Assembly (NCBI RefSeq): GCF_013403565.1
Contig: NZ_CP058627.1
Location: 2,542,001-2,606,000 of the forward strand
Length of the DNA stretch: 64,000 bases
DNA from: Chitinibacter bivalviorum
GTDB taxonomy: Bacteria > Pseudomonadota > Gammaproteobacteria > Burkholderiales > Chitinibacteraceae
Direction of reading: 5' to 3'
A program made the translations under genes and the position numbers. The notes under the pieces were generated by a model. The model did not search any database. It was given only the letters and a program-made list of their open reading frames with translations, and was not told where the DNA came from. How positions within the stretch are numbered: position 1 is the stretch's first letter; each line of letters opens with the position of its first letter. Of this stretch, positions 34,634-43,405 are shown piece after piece.

Positions 34634-35422
34634 CTACACGGTGCGATAGAGTTTTTTATCTGCGACCTTCATCTTTTCGTATTCGCTACGCAGAATACAG
34701 ACAAGCTCACTCTCGCCGATGCCGCGTATCGTGATCTCACGGGTAATGATGTGATCGGTGAAAAAGCTGGTGGTGCGCTCATCTTCCAAATCAAAGCCAC
34801 GTCGATTAAAGGCAAAGCCGACACCGGGCAGCTTTTGCACCCGAGCTGCCATATTGATGCAAGAGCCTACATAATCGTGCCCCTCGCCCACCGAAAACAC
34901 CGTACCGCGCGCGAGCCCGCAACGCAGACGAGTGGGCGGGTCAACGACCAAAGACTTCAATGTCGGGAGAAAATCCTGCTGGTATTTTTTGCAGATGCTC
35001 CACGCGCTGGCGATCACATTGCGCATCGAGACAGGTGAAATGCCATTGCAATCCCACATCACCAACAAGCCATCGCCCATGAATTTGATAAAAAAGGGCA
35101 ATGGGCACCACAGCGCAACCCCTTCAGGCTCATCTTTTTGCTTCATTTCATTGCGCAATTGCTCCATCAACCAATTGAGAAAGGGATGAAGAAAATTAGG
35201 GACCGACAGATGCGGGTCGATCTGCTTGCAAAACTGAGTGAAGTCCTCCAAATCAAACACCGCCGCCAGCGCGTCGATCGGCTTCGAACGACGAGTCAAA
35301 TCGCCCAAGCCCAACAGCGAAGCATTAAATTGATCAAATGCGTCGTACGTAAGTAACTTGCGGCGGCGCCCGTCAACTTCGAGGCGCACGTAATCAGCAT
35401 TGCGGGGTTTGAAAGTAGGCAT
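34634..35422 (-). CDS. class III adenylate/guanylate cyclase-like protein
   Basis: 262 aa, one cyclase domain and no sensor. Metal-binding Asp residues in VFDLEDFTQF (about residue 57) and KFMGDGLLVMWD (about 116), glycine-rich RCGLARGTVFSV, and the transition-state pair Asn-x3-Arg in CINMAARVQ are all present, so it looks active. Which nucleotide it makes (cAMP or cGMP) cannot be read with confidence. It stands alone; a Crp/Fnr-type protein is encoded 21 kb away (12987-13664), but no link is shown. Confidence 0.8.
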   Translation of the reverse strand: MPTFKPRNADYVRLEVDGRRRKLLTYDAFDQFNASLLGLGDLTRRSKPIDALAAVFDLEDFTQFCKQIDPHLSVPNFLHPFLNWLMEQLRNEMKQKDEPEGVALWCPLPFFIKFMGDGLLVMWDCNGISPVSMRNVIASAWSICKKYQQDFLPTLKSLVVDPPTRLRCGLARGTVFSVGEGHDYVGSCINMAARVQKLPGVGFAFNRRGFDLEDERTTSFFTDHIITREITIRGIGESELVCILRSEYEKMKVADKKLYRTV

Positions 35423-35709
35423 GATTCCAGTGTAAGTGGTCTTTTACTAAACGTGCGGCAAATACCAAGGCAAGATAATAAGGCTTTGTGACAGGAACTA
35501 AAAGCGTTTCCCCCGTCATTTGTATTTGCATTTCATTGCCTTGGCAAAAACAGCGCTAAAATCAACAGGCTGGAGCGGCGTTAACAAGATTGATATGCAT
35601 TAGCAATTTCACCACACCATTCAAGCGCAACACACTTAGATACTGACTATGTTTTGACTTAATCACGAAAAAATCGTCAGCAGTCTTTTACTTTGCAAGT
35701 CGTTGAACC

Positions 35710-36240
35710 CTATAAAATGGATGCTAGAGCTGCTCTAGCACAGCTTAATCTAGCCTTACCATGCCCAGCGATGCGCACGAACACGGTATTTTTCGCTTGC
35801 AAAGCTGACTCATAGCGCTGAAATAGAACATCACGATCGATGGGATTTTCCCGCAATGGATCAGCTTCCCAAGGAAGATCGGGCTCCAATAATAAATGCA
35901 GGGCGTAGTCTTGCGGATGCCACAATGAGGCGAGTTCTTCGGGGCAAAAACCAAATCGCACCTCGGCCCAGATAATGCAAACCAACACACTGGTATCACA
36001 TAGCAGCCATTGAGTCCCTAGCGCCAACTGAGCCTCCAACGCCAATTGGCCGCGTGCAATCGCAATAATATCGTCAAGGTCGTAATGCGTGCGCTGCTGC
36101 GCCGCAAACCACGGCCGCGCAAACTCGGGCACCCAAGGCGCGTGAAGCTCGCGACTTAATTCCTGCGCCAATTGCGTTTTGCCACACGACTCAGGCCCAA
36201 CAATGGCAATCCGCTTGGCTTCCAGACTTGTCACACTCAT
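35710..36240 (-). CDS. NadR-like ribosylnicotinamide kinase (AAA/P-loop)
   Basis: 176 aa. Walker A GPESCGKT (residues 15-22) and the NadR kinase blocks VPEFARPWF, DTSVLVCIIWAEVRFG and DLPWEADPLRENP. It corresponds to the C-terminal kinase half of NadR, without its adenylyltransferase or repressor domains. Phosphorylates nicotinamide riboside to NMN in the cytosol. Overlaps pnuC by four bases (ATGA), forming a riboside-uptake and phosphorylation operon. Confidence 0.88.
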   Translation of the reverse strand: MSVTSLEAKRIAIVGPESCGKTQLAQELSRELHAPWVPEFARPWFAAQQRTHYDLDDIIAIARGQLALEAQLALGTQWLLCDTSVLVCIIWAEVRFGFCPEELASLWHPQDYALHLLLEPDLPWEADPLRENPIDRDVLFQRYESALQAKNTVFVRIAGHGKARLSCARAALASIL

Positions 36241-36800
36241 ACCGAGCCCGCGGCCAATTGCGCGCGCCAGTTACGCCATCCCCAAACTGCCAATGCAGCC
36301 AGCAAGACATACAGTAGCGCAGTCACATACAGCGTCTTATACACATAAACGCCGCTCGCGAGCAGATTGAGCACAATCCAATACGGCCAATTTTCCATCC
36401 GTTTTTTGGCTTGCATCCACTGTGCAATCAAGCCAAAAACAAAAATCGACGAATCGAGAATCGGCACATCAGTAGGCAGAAACTGAATCTGCAAGGTGGA
36501 CACGCCGGCGGTGATCAGAATGCCGACGCCGTTAAGGCACAACCATTCTTTGCGACTTAAATAACGAATCGGCTCAGGCGATGCACTGGCCCCACCCCGC
36601 CATTGCCACCAGCCATAAATCGCCAGTACGGCATACACACCTTGCAAGGTTGCCTCGCCAAACAAGTTGTATTGCAGGAACAATCCGACATACAACAAGC
36701 TGGCCACCAGTTGCAATGGCCAAGTCAGTACATGGGCACGCGCGGCCAAGGCAATGGCCACCAGCGTAATAATAAAACCAATAATTTCAACAATCGACAT
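36237..36800 (-). CDS. pnuC: nicotinamide riboside/mononucleotide transporter PnuC
   Basis: 187 aa, about seven membrane helices, with conserved ARAHVLTWPLQLVASLLYVGLFLQYNLFGEATLQGVYAVLAIYGWWQW and the WPYWIVLNLLASGVYVYK region of PnuC. It moves nicotinamide riboside across the inner membrane; the overlapping kinase gene traps it as NMN. First gene of the operon. Confidence 0.92.
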   Translation of the reverse strand: MSIVEIIGFIITLVAIALAARAHVLTWPLQLVASLLYVGLFLQYNLFGEATLQGVYAVLAIYGWWQWRGGASASPEPIRYLSRKEWLCLNGVGILITAGVSTLQIQFLPTDVPILDSSIFVFGLIAQWMQAKKRMENWPYWIVLNLLASGVYVYKTLYVTALLYVLLAALAVWGWRNWRAQLAAGSV

Positions 36801-36816
36801 AATGACCTACAAAAAA

Positions 36817-36870
36817 TGGGGTATATCCAGCAATGTATTTTATAACAATAACTACTGAGCAATACCCCTA
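36817..36870. repeat. dispersed palindromic repeat, copy 3
   Basis: TGGGGTATATCC ... GCAATACCCCTA, 54 bp. It overlaps the stop codon of the cti gene and lies in the 67-bp gap before pnuC. Confidence 0.6.
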
Positions 36871-39222
36871 TCTATTTTCAAGTCGATTGTAATCAAACAA
36901 TCCATAATTGATACCCAATTTGGCTTTCATCACCTGATGAACTTCATCACTGAAAGCCCAGAATTCATCACTGGTACGGCGCACGCCAAATTGATCCATC
37001 AAGGCGGTGTAATCCGCTTCGCTGTTTAATTGCGCCACCGCTTGCGTCAATTGCGGCAATTGCGCTTCATTCACCACCCAAAATGCATTGGGGTAGGCAC
37101 CGATAAAGCCGTTCACCAAGGTGAGCTTATCTTCCGCTGGCAGACGACGTTTCTGATCAAAAAACAACTGCGCCACATTCTTATACGCACTGTCGTTCAA
37201 CAAAGTCAGCCAAATGGGTTTGCCCTGCTTGGGCAATACTTTAATCACCACATCCTGTGGCAACCATTGCAGACTAACGCCTTTAACTTGCTGCAATTGA
37301 GTCAGTGCATCCACCAGCTTCGGATTCGCAAGATAGCTCAAAGCAAATTGATTTTTAAAATCAGCAGAAATACGCTGCTTAAACCTCTGCAACATTTGCT
37401 CATAAGCTTGCTCGGGCGCTAAGGACGCTGGCACGGTCAGTACAAAATCCTCCAATGGCAAGGCGCTGGCGCTTAAGTACTCTTGGGTATTCTTTGGCGC
37501 ACCACGATACCATTGATTTTGCAGCGCGATGTGCGCGGGATCTGGCAAGGTAGACAAGAAGTTTTGCTCGCCCTCGATGCGCAAAAAGTCCATATAGAGC
37601 CGCGTTTTGAGCTGGTGGCCAATATTGCCGAACACATCAAAACCTGCGACGAGCAGATAGTGAAAACGCTCCAGCAATGGGTAATCAATCACCCATGCCG
37701 TTTGTGGCGGCGCATCACCAAGCAGCCCCTGCTCAACCGTGGCATTGTCGTAATTGCGAAAGATGGTGAGTGCCGCATTTGGATTATGACCATCACCATC
37801 CCAAATAAGCTGCTCGGCCTGCACTTTTTTGCGTTGCGGTCGTTGCTGAATATATTGAACGCGCGCCTTGAGATATTTCAGTTGCGCATCGGCAAACATG
37901 CTCCAGTCGGCCAAGATGGGTGCCGAATTTCCCAATTGGTCTGGCAATGCCATCGCACTGCTATTTTGAATCAGAAATTGCCCCACTTCGCGCTCATTCA
38001 TCGTATCGGGGTCACGGAAAAACACCCAAAATCGATCATTGATCACATTCAAGGCCATGTTGCCACGGCATACAGGGCCTTTAATAAAGCCCATCACCGT
38101 AAATTGCGCTTCTTCGAGCATAAACCGATAGCGAGAATCGATGGGCAGTTGCTCAAATGCAATAAACGGATTGGTAGCTACATCAAGGGTATAACTCGGG
38201 AGCTTGCTGACCGTATAGGGCGCATCAATAAACCACCGTTGCCACTGCTGCATCCGCGCTGTATCCAGGCGATAGGGCATATGGGTTTTATTCAGTATCG
38301 TCTCTTTAACGGGGGTAAGGCGGTAATACACGCGCTCAACGCCTGGATCATCGTAAGGGCGAGCCGTGGCGATCAGATCCACAGACTTGCCGGGGGGCGT
38401 GCGCGAGCGCACTATTTTGAAGAAGGTTTTATCATCGCCAAAATACAGATGGGCCAGAAATAAATGTTCATAAATATAGCGCGATGAAAGCTGTGATTTC
38501 AGTGAGTCACGATTAAGCCATTGTTCCCATTGCGCAATCTGCTGGGTCAAGATGGGGCTCAATGGCGGCTCTGCCTCACGCGGCGCTCCTTGTGAAATCC
38601 ATTTGAGCATGAATTCAGTTTCATTTGACGACAAACCCTGCAAACCAAAAGGCATGCCCCACAATGGGTTTTTATGCGCAAATTTGGCAAAGTTTTCGAT
38701 CGTCGTACATTGCTGCTCTCGGCCTAGCGAGAAATCAAAATCATTCGACAGTACGGCAGTTTTGGGTAGTGGATTTTGCTGCTTGAGCTTGAGCATTTGA
38801 GCTAAGACGCTGCCATCAATATTGCTGATGCCATTGTTTTCATTCAGAACGGCATGAAAACCACGCTCTCGCCATTGTGAAGCCAACATCGCGTCTTCAA
38901 AAAGCCGTGTGGGTGGCACGGCCTTCAGGCGGTCGCCATACACTTGATTCGGGTTTGCGCCGCGGGCAATGCCTTCCCACGCCGTCAGTTTGAGCTGACA
39001 GGGCGCATCATAGCAACCATGACAAACGGCACAACGCGCCTCCAAAATCGGTTGCACATCGTGGTAATACACATCGCCTTTTTTTGGGGTAGCGGGCACA
39101 TCGTAGCGCGTCGTTTCGGCTTGGCCGTATTTCTGCTGCCATTGATATTGGCTTATGGCACTACATGCGCTGAGCAAAGCCAATAGCGCGATGAATGGCA
39201 AATGGCGGACAAGCTGTTTCAT
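36868..39222 (-). CDS. cti: fatty acid cis/trans isomerase
   Basis: 784 aa from the ATG at 39222 (MKQLVRHLPFIALLALLSAC). An upstream in-frame start at 39303 would place 27 charged residues before the signal. The lipobox-like LLSAC suggests membrane anchoring or a signal peptide. The c-type heme motif is in the Cti signature RCAVCHGCYDAPCQLKL; TAWEGIARGA, KNPLWGMPFGLQGLS and FVFFRDPDTMNEREVGQ-like (WVFFRDPDTMNEREVG) follow. Periplasmic heme enzyme that converts cis to trans unsaturated phospholipid acyl chains to stiffen the membrane under solvent or heat stress. Confidence 0.93.
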   Translation of the reverse strand: MKQLVRHLPFIALLALLSACSAISQYQWQQKYGQAETTRYDVPATPKKGDVYYHDVQPILEARCAVCHGCYDAPCQLKLTAWEGIARGANPNQVYGDRLKAVPPTRLFEDAMLASQWRERGFHAVLNENNGISNIDGSVLAQMLKLKQQNPLPKTAVLSNDFDFSLGREQQCTTIENFAKFAHKNPLWGMPFGLQGLSSNETEFMLKWISQGAPREAEPPLSPILTQQIAQWEQWLNRDSLKSQLSSRYIYEHLFLAHLYFGDDKTFFKIVRSRTPPGKSVDLIATARPYDDPGVERVYYRLTPVKETILNKTHMPYRLDTARMQQWQRWFIDAPYTVSKLPSYTLDVATNPFIAFEQLPIDSRYRFMLEEAQFTVMGFIKGPVCRGNMALNVINDRFWVFFRDPDTMNEREVGQFLIQNSSAMALPDQLGNSAPILADWSMFADAQLKYLKARVQYIQQRPQRKKVQAEQLIWDGDGHNPNAALTIFRNYDNATVEQGLLGDAPPQTAWVIDYPLLERFHYLLVAGFDVFGNIGHQLKTRLYMDFLRIEGEQNFLSTLPDPAHIALQNQWYRGAPKNTQEYLSASALPLEDFVLTVPASLAPEQAYEQMLQRFKQRISADFKNQFALSYLANPKLVDALTQLQQVKGVSLQWLPQDVVIKVLPKQGKPIWLTLLNDSAYKNVAQLFFDQKRRLPAEDKLTLVNGFIGAYPNAFWVVNEAQLPQLTQAVAQLNSEADYTALMDQFGVRRTSDEFWAFSDEVHQVMKAKLGINYGLFDYNRLENR

Positions 39223-39551
39223 ATCTCGATCTCTTTTTTCCCGTTTGGCTAATTTATAGCTAGATCTGGCGACATGCACCTGCCTTACTGCGCGATGGCT
39301 CAAAGTGCAATATGCAGAAACTGCACCAGCGCATTTGACCCATCAATTTAAAAGCACACTTAAGCTGACTTCCTACGGTCGCGAAAACTCGGCGAACTCA
39401 CTCGCGTACAAACGATACGGCGCAGATTACTGCCTTTCCGGTGTTGGCTCTCAAGCAAGAATCCCTGTTAAGGTGGGATTTGACACGTAGCAAGACCCTA
39501 GGACGCAAATTCACCTACAATCAGCCTATTCTCAGTGCTCTGGCTGCCCGT

Positions 39552-40337
39552 ATGCAAACCATATCAACCACTCCATTACTGTCTCTGGATGAAATCTTGG
39601 CGCTGTCGCTGCAAGCGGGTTTGCTAATGCATCAATCTGGTGCGGGCACTCATCGTACGTCAATGGCGATGCAAAGAATTGCCAAAGCACTGGGCGCGGC
39701 TCGGGTTGATATTATGATTTCCTCGACCAATATCGGTGCCACCGTCGAGCGTGCGAATGAACTGGGAAACGAAACACTCACCGCCTTTCGCAAAGCGCCG
39801 CATATGGGTGCCAATTTCTCATCACTGACGGCAGTGCGCCATTGGCTGCATCAGCTTGAGCATGGCGAAATCGATGCCAAAATAGCCAAGCGGCAACTCG
39901 ACGAAATTGCCGGTCGTGCAACGCACTACCCCCGCTGGCTAATTACCATTTTAGTAGGTATATCATGCGGCGCCTTTGCTGCACTATTTGGTGGCGATAT
40001 ACCTGCAATTATTTTCACCACCATTGGCGCAGCCTGTGGGATGGCCGTGCGCTTTTTCATGGTTTTGCGTCATTTCAAGCCTTCGATTTTCGCTACGGCA
40101 TCCAGTTTTGTCGCCTTACTCATTACGGGTTTGCTGGCACATCAAGCGAGCAGCACGCCTGATGCAGCACTAGCCGCATCGGTCTTGTTCTTGATTCCTG
40201 GCGTGCCACTCATTAATGGCGCAGCCGACTTGCTCAATGGCAATTACTTAAACGGGATTGTGCGTTTCACAATGAGTGCCGTGATTATTTTTGGCATCGC
40301 CGTTGGCGTGAGCATTGCATTGCGAATTTTGGGGTAA
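39552..40337 (+). CDS. YjjP/ThrE-type exporter, large subunit
   Basis: 261 aa from the ATG at 39552 (no strong ribosome site; a TTG at 39441 would add 37 residues). Soluble N-terminal part with LLMHQSGAGTHRTSMAMQRIAKALG, the conserved ThrE/YjjP segment, then five membrane helices (about 130-260). It pairs with the small subunit 1 bp downstream, as in E. coli yjjPB, a dicarboxylate/amino acid exporter (succinate or Thr/Ser). The substrate is not certain. Confidence 0.82.
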   Translation: MQTISTTPLLSLDEILALSLQAGLLMHQSGAGTHRTSMAMQRIAKALGAARVDIMISSTNIGATVERANELGNETLTAFRKAPHMGANFSSLTAVRHWLHQLEHGEIDAKIAKRQLDEIAGRATHYPRWLITILVGISCGAFAALFGGDIPAIIFTTIGAACGMAVRFFMVLRHFKPSIFATASSFVALLITGLLAHQASSTPDAALAASVLFLIPGVPLINGAADLLNGNYLNGIVRFTMSAVIIFGIAVGVSIALRILG

Positions 40338-40796
40338 ATGATGAATACATGGTTATTGGAACTCTGGGCGGCGCCTGCAGCTTTAGGCTTTGCCTTATTA
40401 TTTAATGTGCCGCCCCGCGCCCTTTGGATGTGCGGCGCACTGGCCATCGTCGGACATGCTTGTCGTAAATTAGTGATGGTATACGGCGGCGACATTGTGC
40501 TAGCGACACTCTGTGCCGCACTGTTGATTGGCCTTGTCGCCGAATGGTGGGGAGCACGGCACAATGAGCCGAGCGCAATTTATGCCGTCAGCGCCGCAAT
40601 CCCGATGGTACCTGGCACCTATATGTACAAAGCGGTACAAGGCCTACTCGGATTGGCACGCTTACCTCATGGCGCAGATGGCTCACAACTTTTGGTGGCA
40701 GCAGGCGTCAGCGGAATTACCGCCTGCATGGTCGTGATTGCACTGGCATTCGGGGTGGCAGCCCCATTGCTGTTGTGGCCCAAATCGAAAGACTAA
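40338..40796 (+). CDS. YjjB-type exporter, small subunit
   Basis: 152 aa, four membrane helices, with GFALLFNVPPRALWMCGALAIVGHACRK and the PAIPMVPGTYMYKAVQGL-like block (AAIPMVPGTYMYKA), the conserved Pro-Gly-Tyr of the ThrE C-terminal domain. Starts directly at the stop of the YjjP-type gene (TAA ATG ATG). Its 3' end overlaps the convergent GGDEF gene by four bases. Confidence 0.85.
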   Translation: MMNTWLLELWAAPAALGFALLFNVPPRALWMCGALAIVGHACRKLVMVYGGDIVLATLCAALLIGLVAEWWGARHNEPSAIYAVSAAIPMVPGTYMYKAVQGLLGLARLPHGADGSQLLVAAGVSGITACMVVIALAFGVAAPLLLWPKSKD

Positions 40797-42139
40797 TCTG
40801 AAGACTGCGCAACACATACTCGGTTGCGCCCTTCTGCCTTGGCCTGATACAAGGCATGGTCAGCGCGTACGAGCGCGTCTTGGATACTTTCATTTTCGCC
40901 GAGTAATGCCACGCCTTGGCTAAGCGTATAGCTAAACAGAATTGCATTCTGGTTCGCACTGACCTTGCTTTGCGCAACCAAGAGGCGAATCCGCTCAGCA
41001 ATCGCCAGTGCATGTTCCAAATCAGTATCAGGTAACAGCACGACAAATTCTTCGCCGCCAGTACGCGCCATTAAATCGCTGGAGCGCAAAGTTTGCCCGC
41101 ACCAGCGCGCTAACAAGATCAAGGCCTGATCGCCGACTTCATGACCGTAGCTGTCATTGATCACTTTGAAGTGATCAATATCCATCGCAATCACCGACAA
41201 AGGCAGCTTTTTGCGCTTGGCCCGATCCCCCTCTTGTTTCGCGCGCTCAAATAAGGCCCGACGATTCAGTAAGCCCGTTAATGGGTCGGTCCGTGCGGCC
41301 ACTTCCAATTGCGCAATCAATTCAGTGTTTTTATTAATCAGTTCGATTAAATTATTGTTCACCAGATTGAGCGCACTGGCGGTTTGTTTTTCAGTGGTTA
41401 AGTCGGTCGCCAATTCAAAAAAGATTTGCTCGGTTTCCGCGGGTGAATTGAGCGCAATTAATAGTGAGCGCACCCAATATTGGCTACCATCGGCTCGCTC
41501 GCCGGTAAACTCCAAGGTCACCGGCGTTCCTTGCTCCGCCAAGGTCAGGTAATAGTTGATTTGCAAACCTTGCGGCTGTAATTCGTAGTTACTGCGCAAT
41601 TGGCCAATTAATGACTTCGACGATTGACCAATCAGACGCCCGAATTGATCGCTCACATAGGTAAATTTACCCTGCCTATCCATCATTGTAATCAGCGCAT
41701 GATCTTGCAAAGCACGCAGCCAACTCGACTGGCTATTGATCTGCGCTTTAAGCTCCTTGCGCAATTGCCTTTCCGTCGTGAGATCGACCGCAAAGCCTGC
41801 AATACCCGTTAGCTCTCCTTGTGGGCTATAGGTACACGAGCGATAACAGCGCACTGTTCGATTTAGATTGCCAACTTTAGGCAAATCAATTTCGCTATTG
41901 CGTCCTTCTTGGCGTGCCAATACGGCTAACTCTTCAAATTGGATTTGCTCAGACATCCAGTCGGGCAATAGATCGAGATCACTTTGCCCCAACAATTCAT
42001 CGCAACTCCGACCCATCAAATCGGCCATCGCTTGATTGACCCAAATATAGCGCGACTGCAAATCCTTCATCCACGCGGCGACAGGCAAGGCAGCGAGCAG
42101 TGCTTCATGGGATACAGTTGGCGTAGTGGGCATAAGCAT
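40793..42139 (-). CDS. PAS-PAS-GGDEF diguanylate cyclase
   Basis: 448 aa from the ATG at 42139 (a second ATG two codons on is equally possible). Two PAS domains (about 15-125 and 145-260), short coiled coil and a GGDEF domain (about 285-445) with GGEEF active site and the RSSD product-inhibition (I-site) motif five residues before it. Cytosolic enzyme making c-di-GMP, with feedback control. It begins 13 bp after the GntR-like gene on the same strand, so the two are cotranscribed. Confidence 0.87.
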   Translation of the reverse strand: MLMPTTPTVSHEALLAALPVAAWMKDLQSRYIWVNQAMADLMGRSCDELLGQSDLDLLPDWMSEQIQFEELAVLARQEGRNSEIDLPKVGNLNRTVRCYRSCTYSPQGELTGIAGFAVDLTTERQLRKELKAQINSQSSWLRALQDHALITMMDRQGKFTYVSDQFGRLIGQSSKSLIGQLRSNYELQPQGLQINYYLTLAEQGTPVTLEFTGERADGSQYWVRSLLIALNSPAETEQIFFELATDLTTEKQTASALNLVNNNLIELINKNTELIAQLEVAARTDPLTGLLNRRALFERAKQEGDRAKRKKLPLSVIAMDIDHFKVINDSYGHEVGDQALILLARWCGQTLRSSDLMARTGGEEFVVLLPDTDLEHALAIAERIRLLVAQSKVSANQNAILFSYTLSQGVALLGENESIQDALVRADHALYQAKAEGRNRVCVAQSSD

Positions 42140-42152
42140 CTTTGCTGGGCGA

Positions 42153-42905
42153 CTAATCGTTAAATTCAACAACGTAGCGATAATAATCGCTACGGAAATA
42201 AGAATAGGTCAGCTCAAAAGCCCGCCCATTGGGCAAGAAGCTCACCCGCGTTAAGCGCAGAAGTGCTTTGTTGAGCTCAAACCCACATAAGGCAGCCATT
42301 GCCGCATCGCAAGAAAATGCGTCAATCTCCTCGACCGCTTTTGCGATAACCAGATTATGTTCATTCATAAATTGGTACAGCGATGTGCCCACCGCATTCG
42401 GGTCAGGCAAGATACTGCTAGGCAGGCTAGTTGATTCATAGCCAATCACGACATCATTAGCAGTTCGTAGCCGCTGCAAACGACTCACTTTGGCGCCTGT
42501 TTGTAACTTTAGTCGCCATTGCTCATCGATATTGGGCGCGGCAATTTCGCGTTTAAGCCACACCGAACCCGCCTTAAATCCTCGGGCGTGTAATAGATCG
42601 GATAAATTACTCAAGCGTGAAACGGGCTGATCTATTTTGGGGGTGATCAGATAATGCCCTTGCTCATCACAGCGCAGCCAGCTCTCGCTCACCAACTGAT
42701 CAAAAGCGATCTGCACTACTGCTTCGGGTAATTTAAATAAAGCGGCAAATTGGGCAATCCCGGGCAAGACCTCATTGGGCAGCCAATAGCCTGCGGTAAT
42801 AGCAATTTTTAATTTTTGGAAGAATTGGATCGCAACAGGCTGCGGCGAAGCCAGATCAGGCTCTAGCGCCAAGAGTTTGCGATCCATTGCTGTGGCTTGA
42901 TCCAT
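42153..42905 (-). CDS. GntR/UTRA-type regulator with degenerate recognition helix
   Basis: 250 aa from the ATG at 42905. The N-terminal region keeps the GntR outline (PVAIQFFQKLKIAITAGYWLPNEVLPGIAQFAALFKLPEAVVQIAFDQLVSESWLR), but the usual SRxTVR recognition segment reads LPEAVVQ. The C-terminal domain (about 80-245) is UTRA-like with GYESTSLPSSILPD, VEEIDAFSCDA and LLRLTRVSFLPNGRAFELTYSYFRSDYYRYVVEF, the classic ligand-domain end. Effector unknown. It sits between the SbtAB-type genes and the diguanylate cyclase on the same strand. Confidence 0.8.
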   Translation of the reverse strand: MDQATAMDRKLLALEPDLASPQPVAIQFFQKLKIAITAGYWLPNEVLPGIAQFAALFKLPEAVVQIAFDQLVSESWLRCDEQGHYLITPKIDQPVSRLSNLSDLLHARGFKAGSVWLKREIAAPNIDEQWRLKLQTGAKVSRLQRLRTANDVVIGYESTSLPSSILPDPNAVGTSLYQFMNEHNLVIAKAVEEIDAFSCDAAMAALCGFELNKALLRLTRVSFLPNGRAFELTYSYFRSDYYRYVVEFND

Positions 42906-43093
42906 CTCATTTATCCCGCAGATTAGGATTTGAGCATAGCAGCCCCCATAAAACTTGCAAAAATACGGTTTGTTTGACTGGTCACACTGCGAAAAATACA
43001 CAATAAAAAAGCCTTCGTTGGGCTAGATCGCCACGTACGAAGGCTTTTTCTGCAGCTCGCCCAGCCGCGAGCGGATTGCATCGATAGATCAGC

Positions 43094-43396
43094 TTAGAAT
43101 TTCTCGGCCCGCAACACCCGCACCTCAGAGAGCCATTGCACCAGCGCGTAATGCTGGCCAAATTGCAGCTGAATCTGCTCAGCCAATTGCTCCGCACGGG
43201 CCGTATTGGTGATTAACTCGATTTGGATATTTTCATTGGCATCAAAATTGCCCCGTTTTTCACCGTGAGCGCCTTTACCGCGCGCAGCAACAATGGTCCA
43301 GCCGCGAATTTGGTTAGCTTCAAATAATTCAACTAAGTCATTTTCCAATACTGCTTCAGTCACAATCGTCAGCATCGTTTTGGCGTGAAAATTCAT
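43094..43396 (-). CDS. sbtB: SbtB-type PII-like signalling protein
   Basis: 100 aa, ferredoxin-like PII fold. MLTIVTEAVLENDLVELFEANQIRGWTIVAARGKGAHGEKRGNF contains the first strand and a T-loop region; QIELITNTARAEQLAEQIQLQF follows. It is encoded 9 bp behind the SbtA-type transporter, as in cyanobacterial sbtAB, where SbtB binds adenine nucleotides and gates the transporter. Here the same regulatory role is inferred. Confidence 0.82.
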   Translation of the reverse strand: MNFHAKTMLTIVTEAVLENDLVELFEANQIRGWTIVAARGKGAHGEKRGNFDANENIQIELITNTARAEQLAEQIQLQFGQHYALVQWLSEVRVLRAEKF

Positions 43397-43405
43397 GGTC
43401 CTTCC

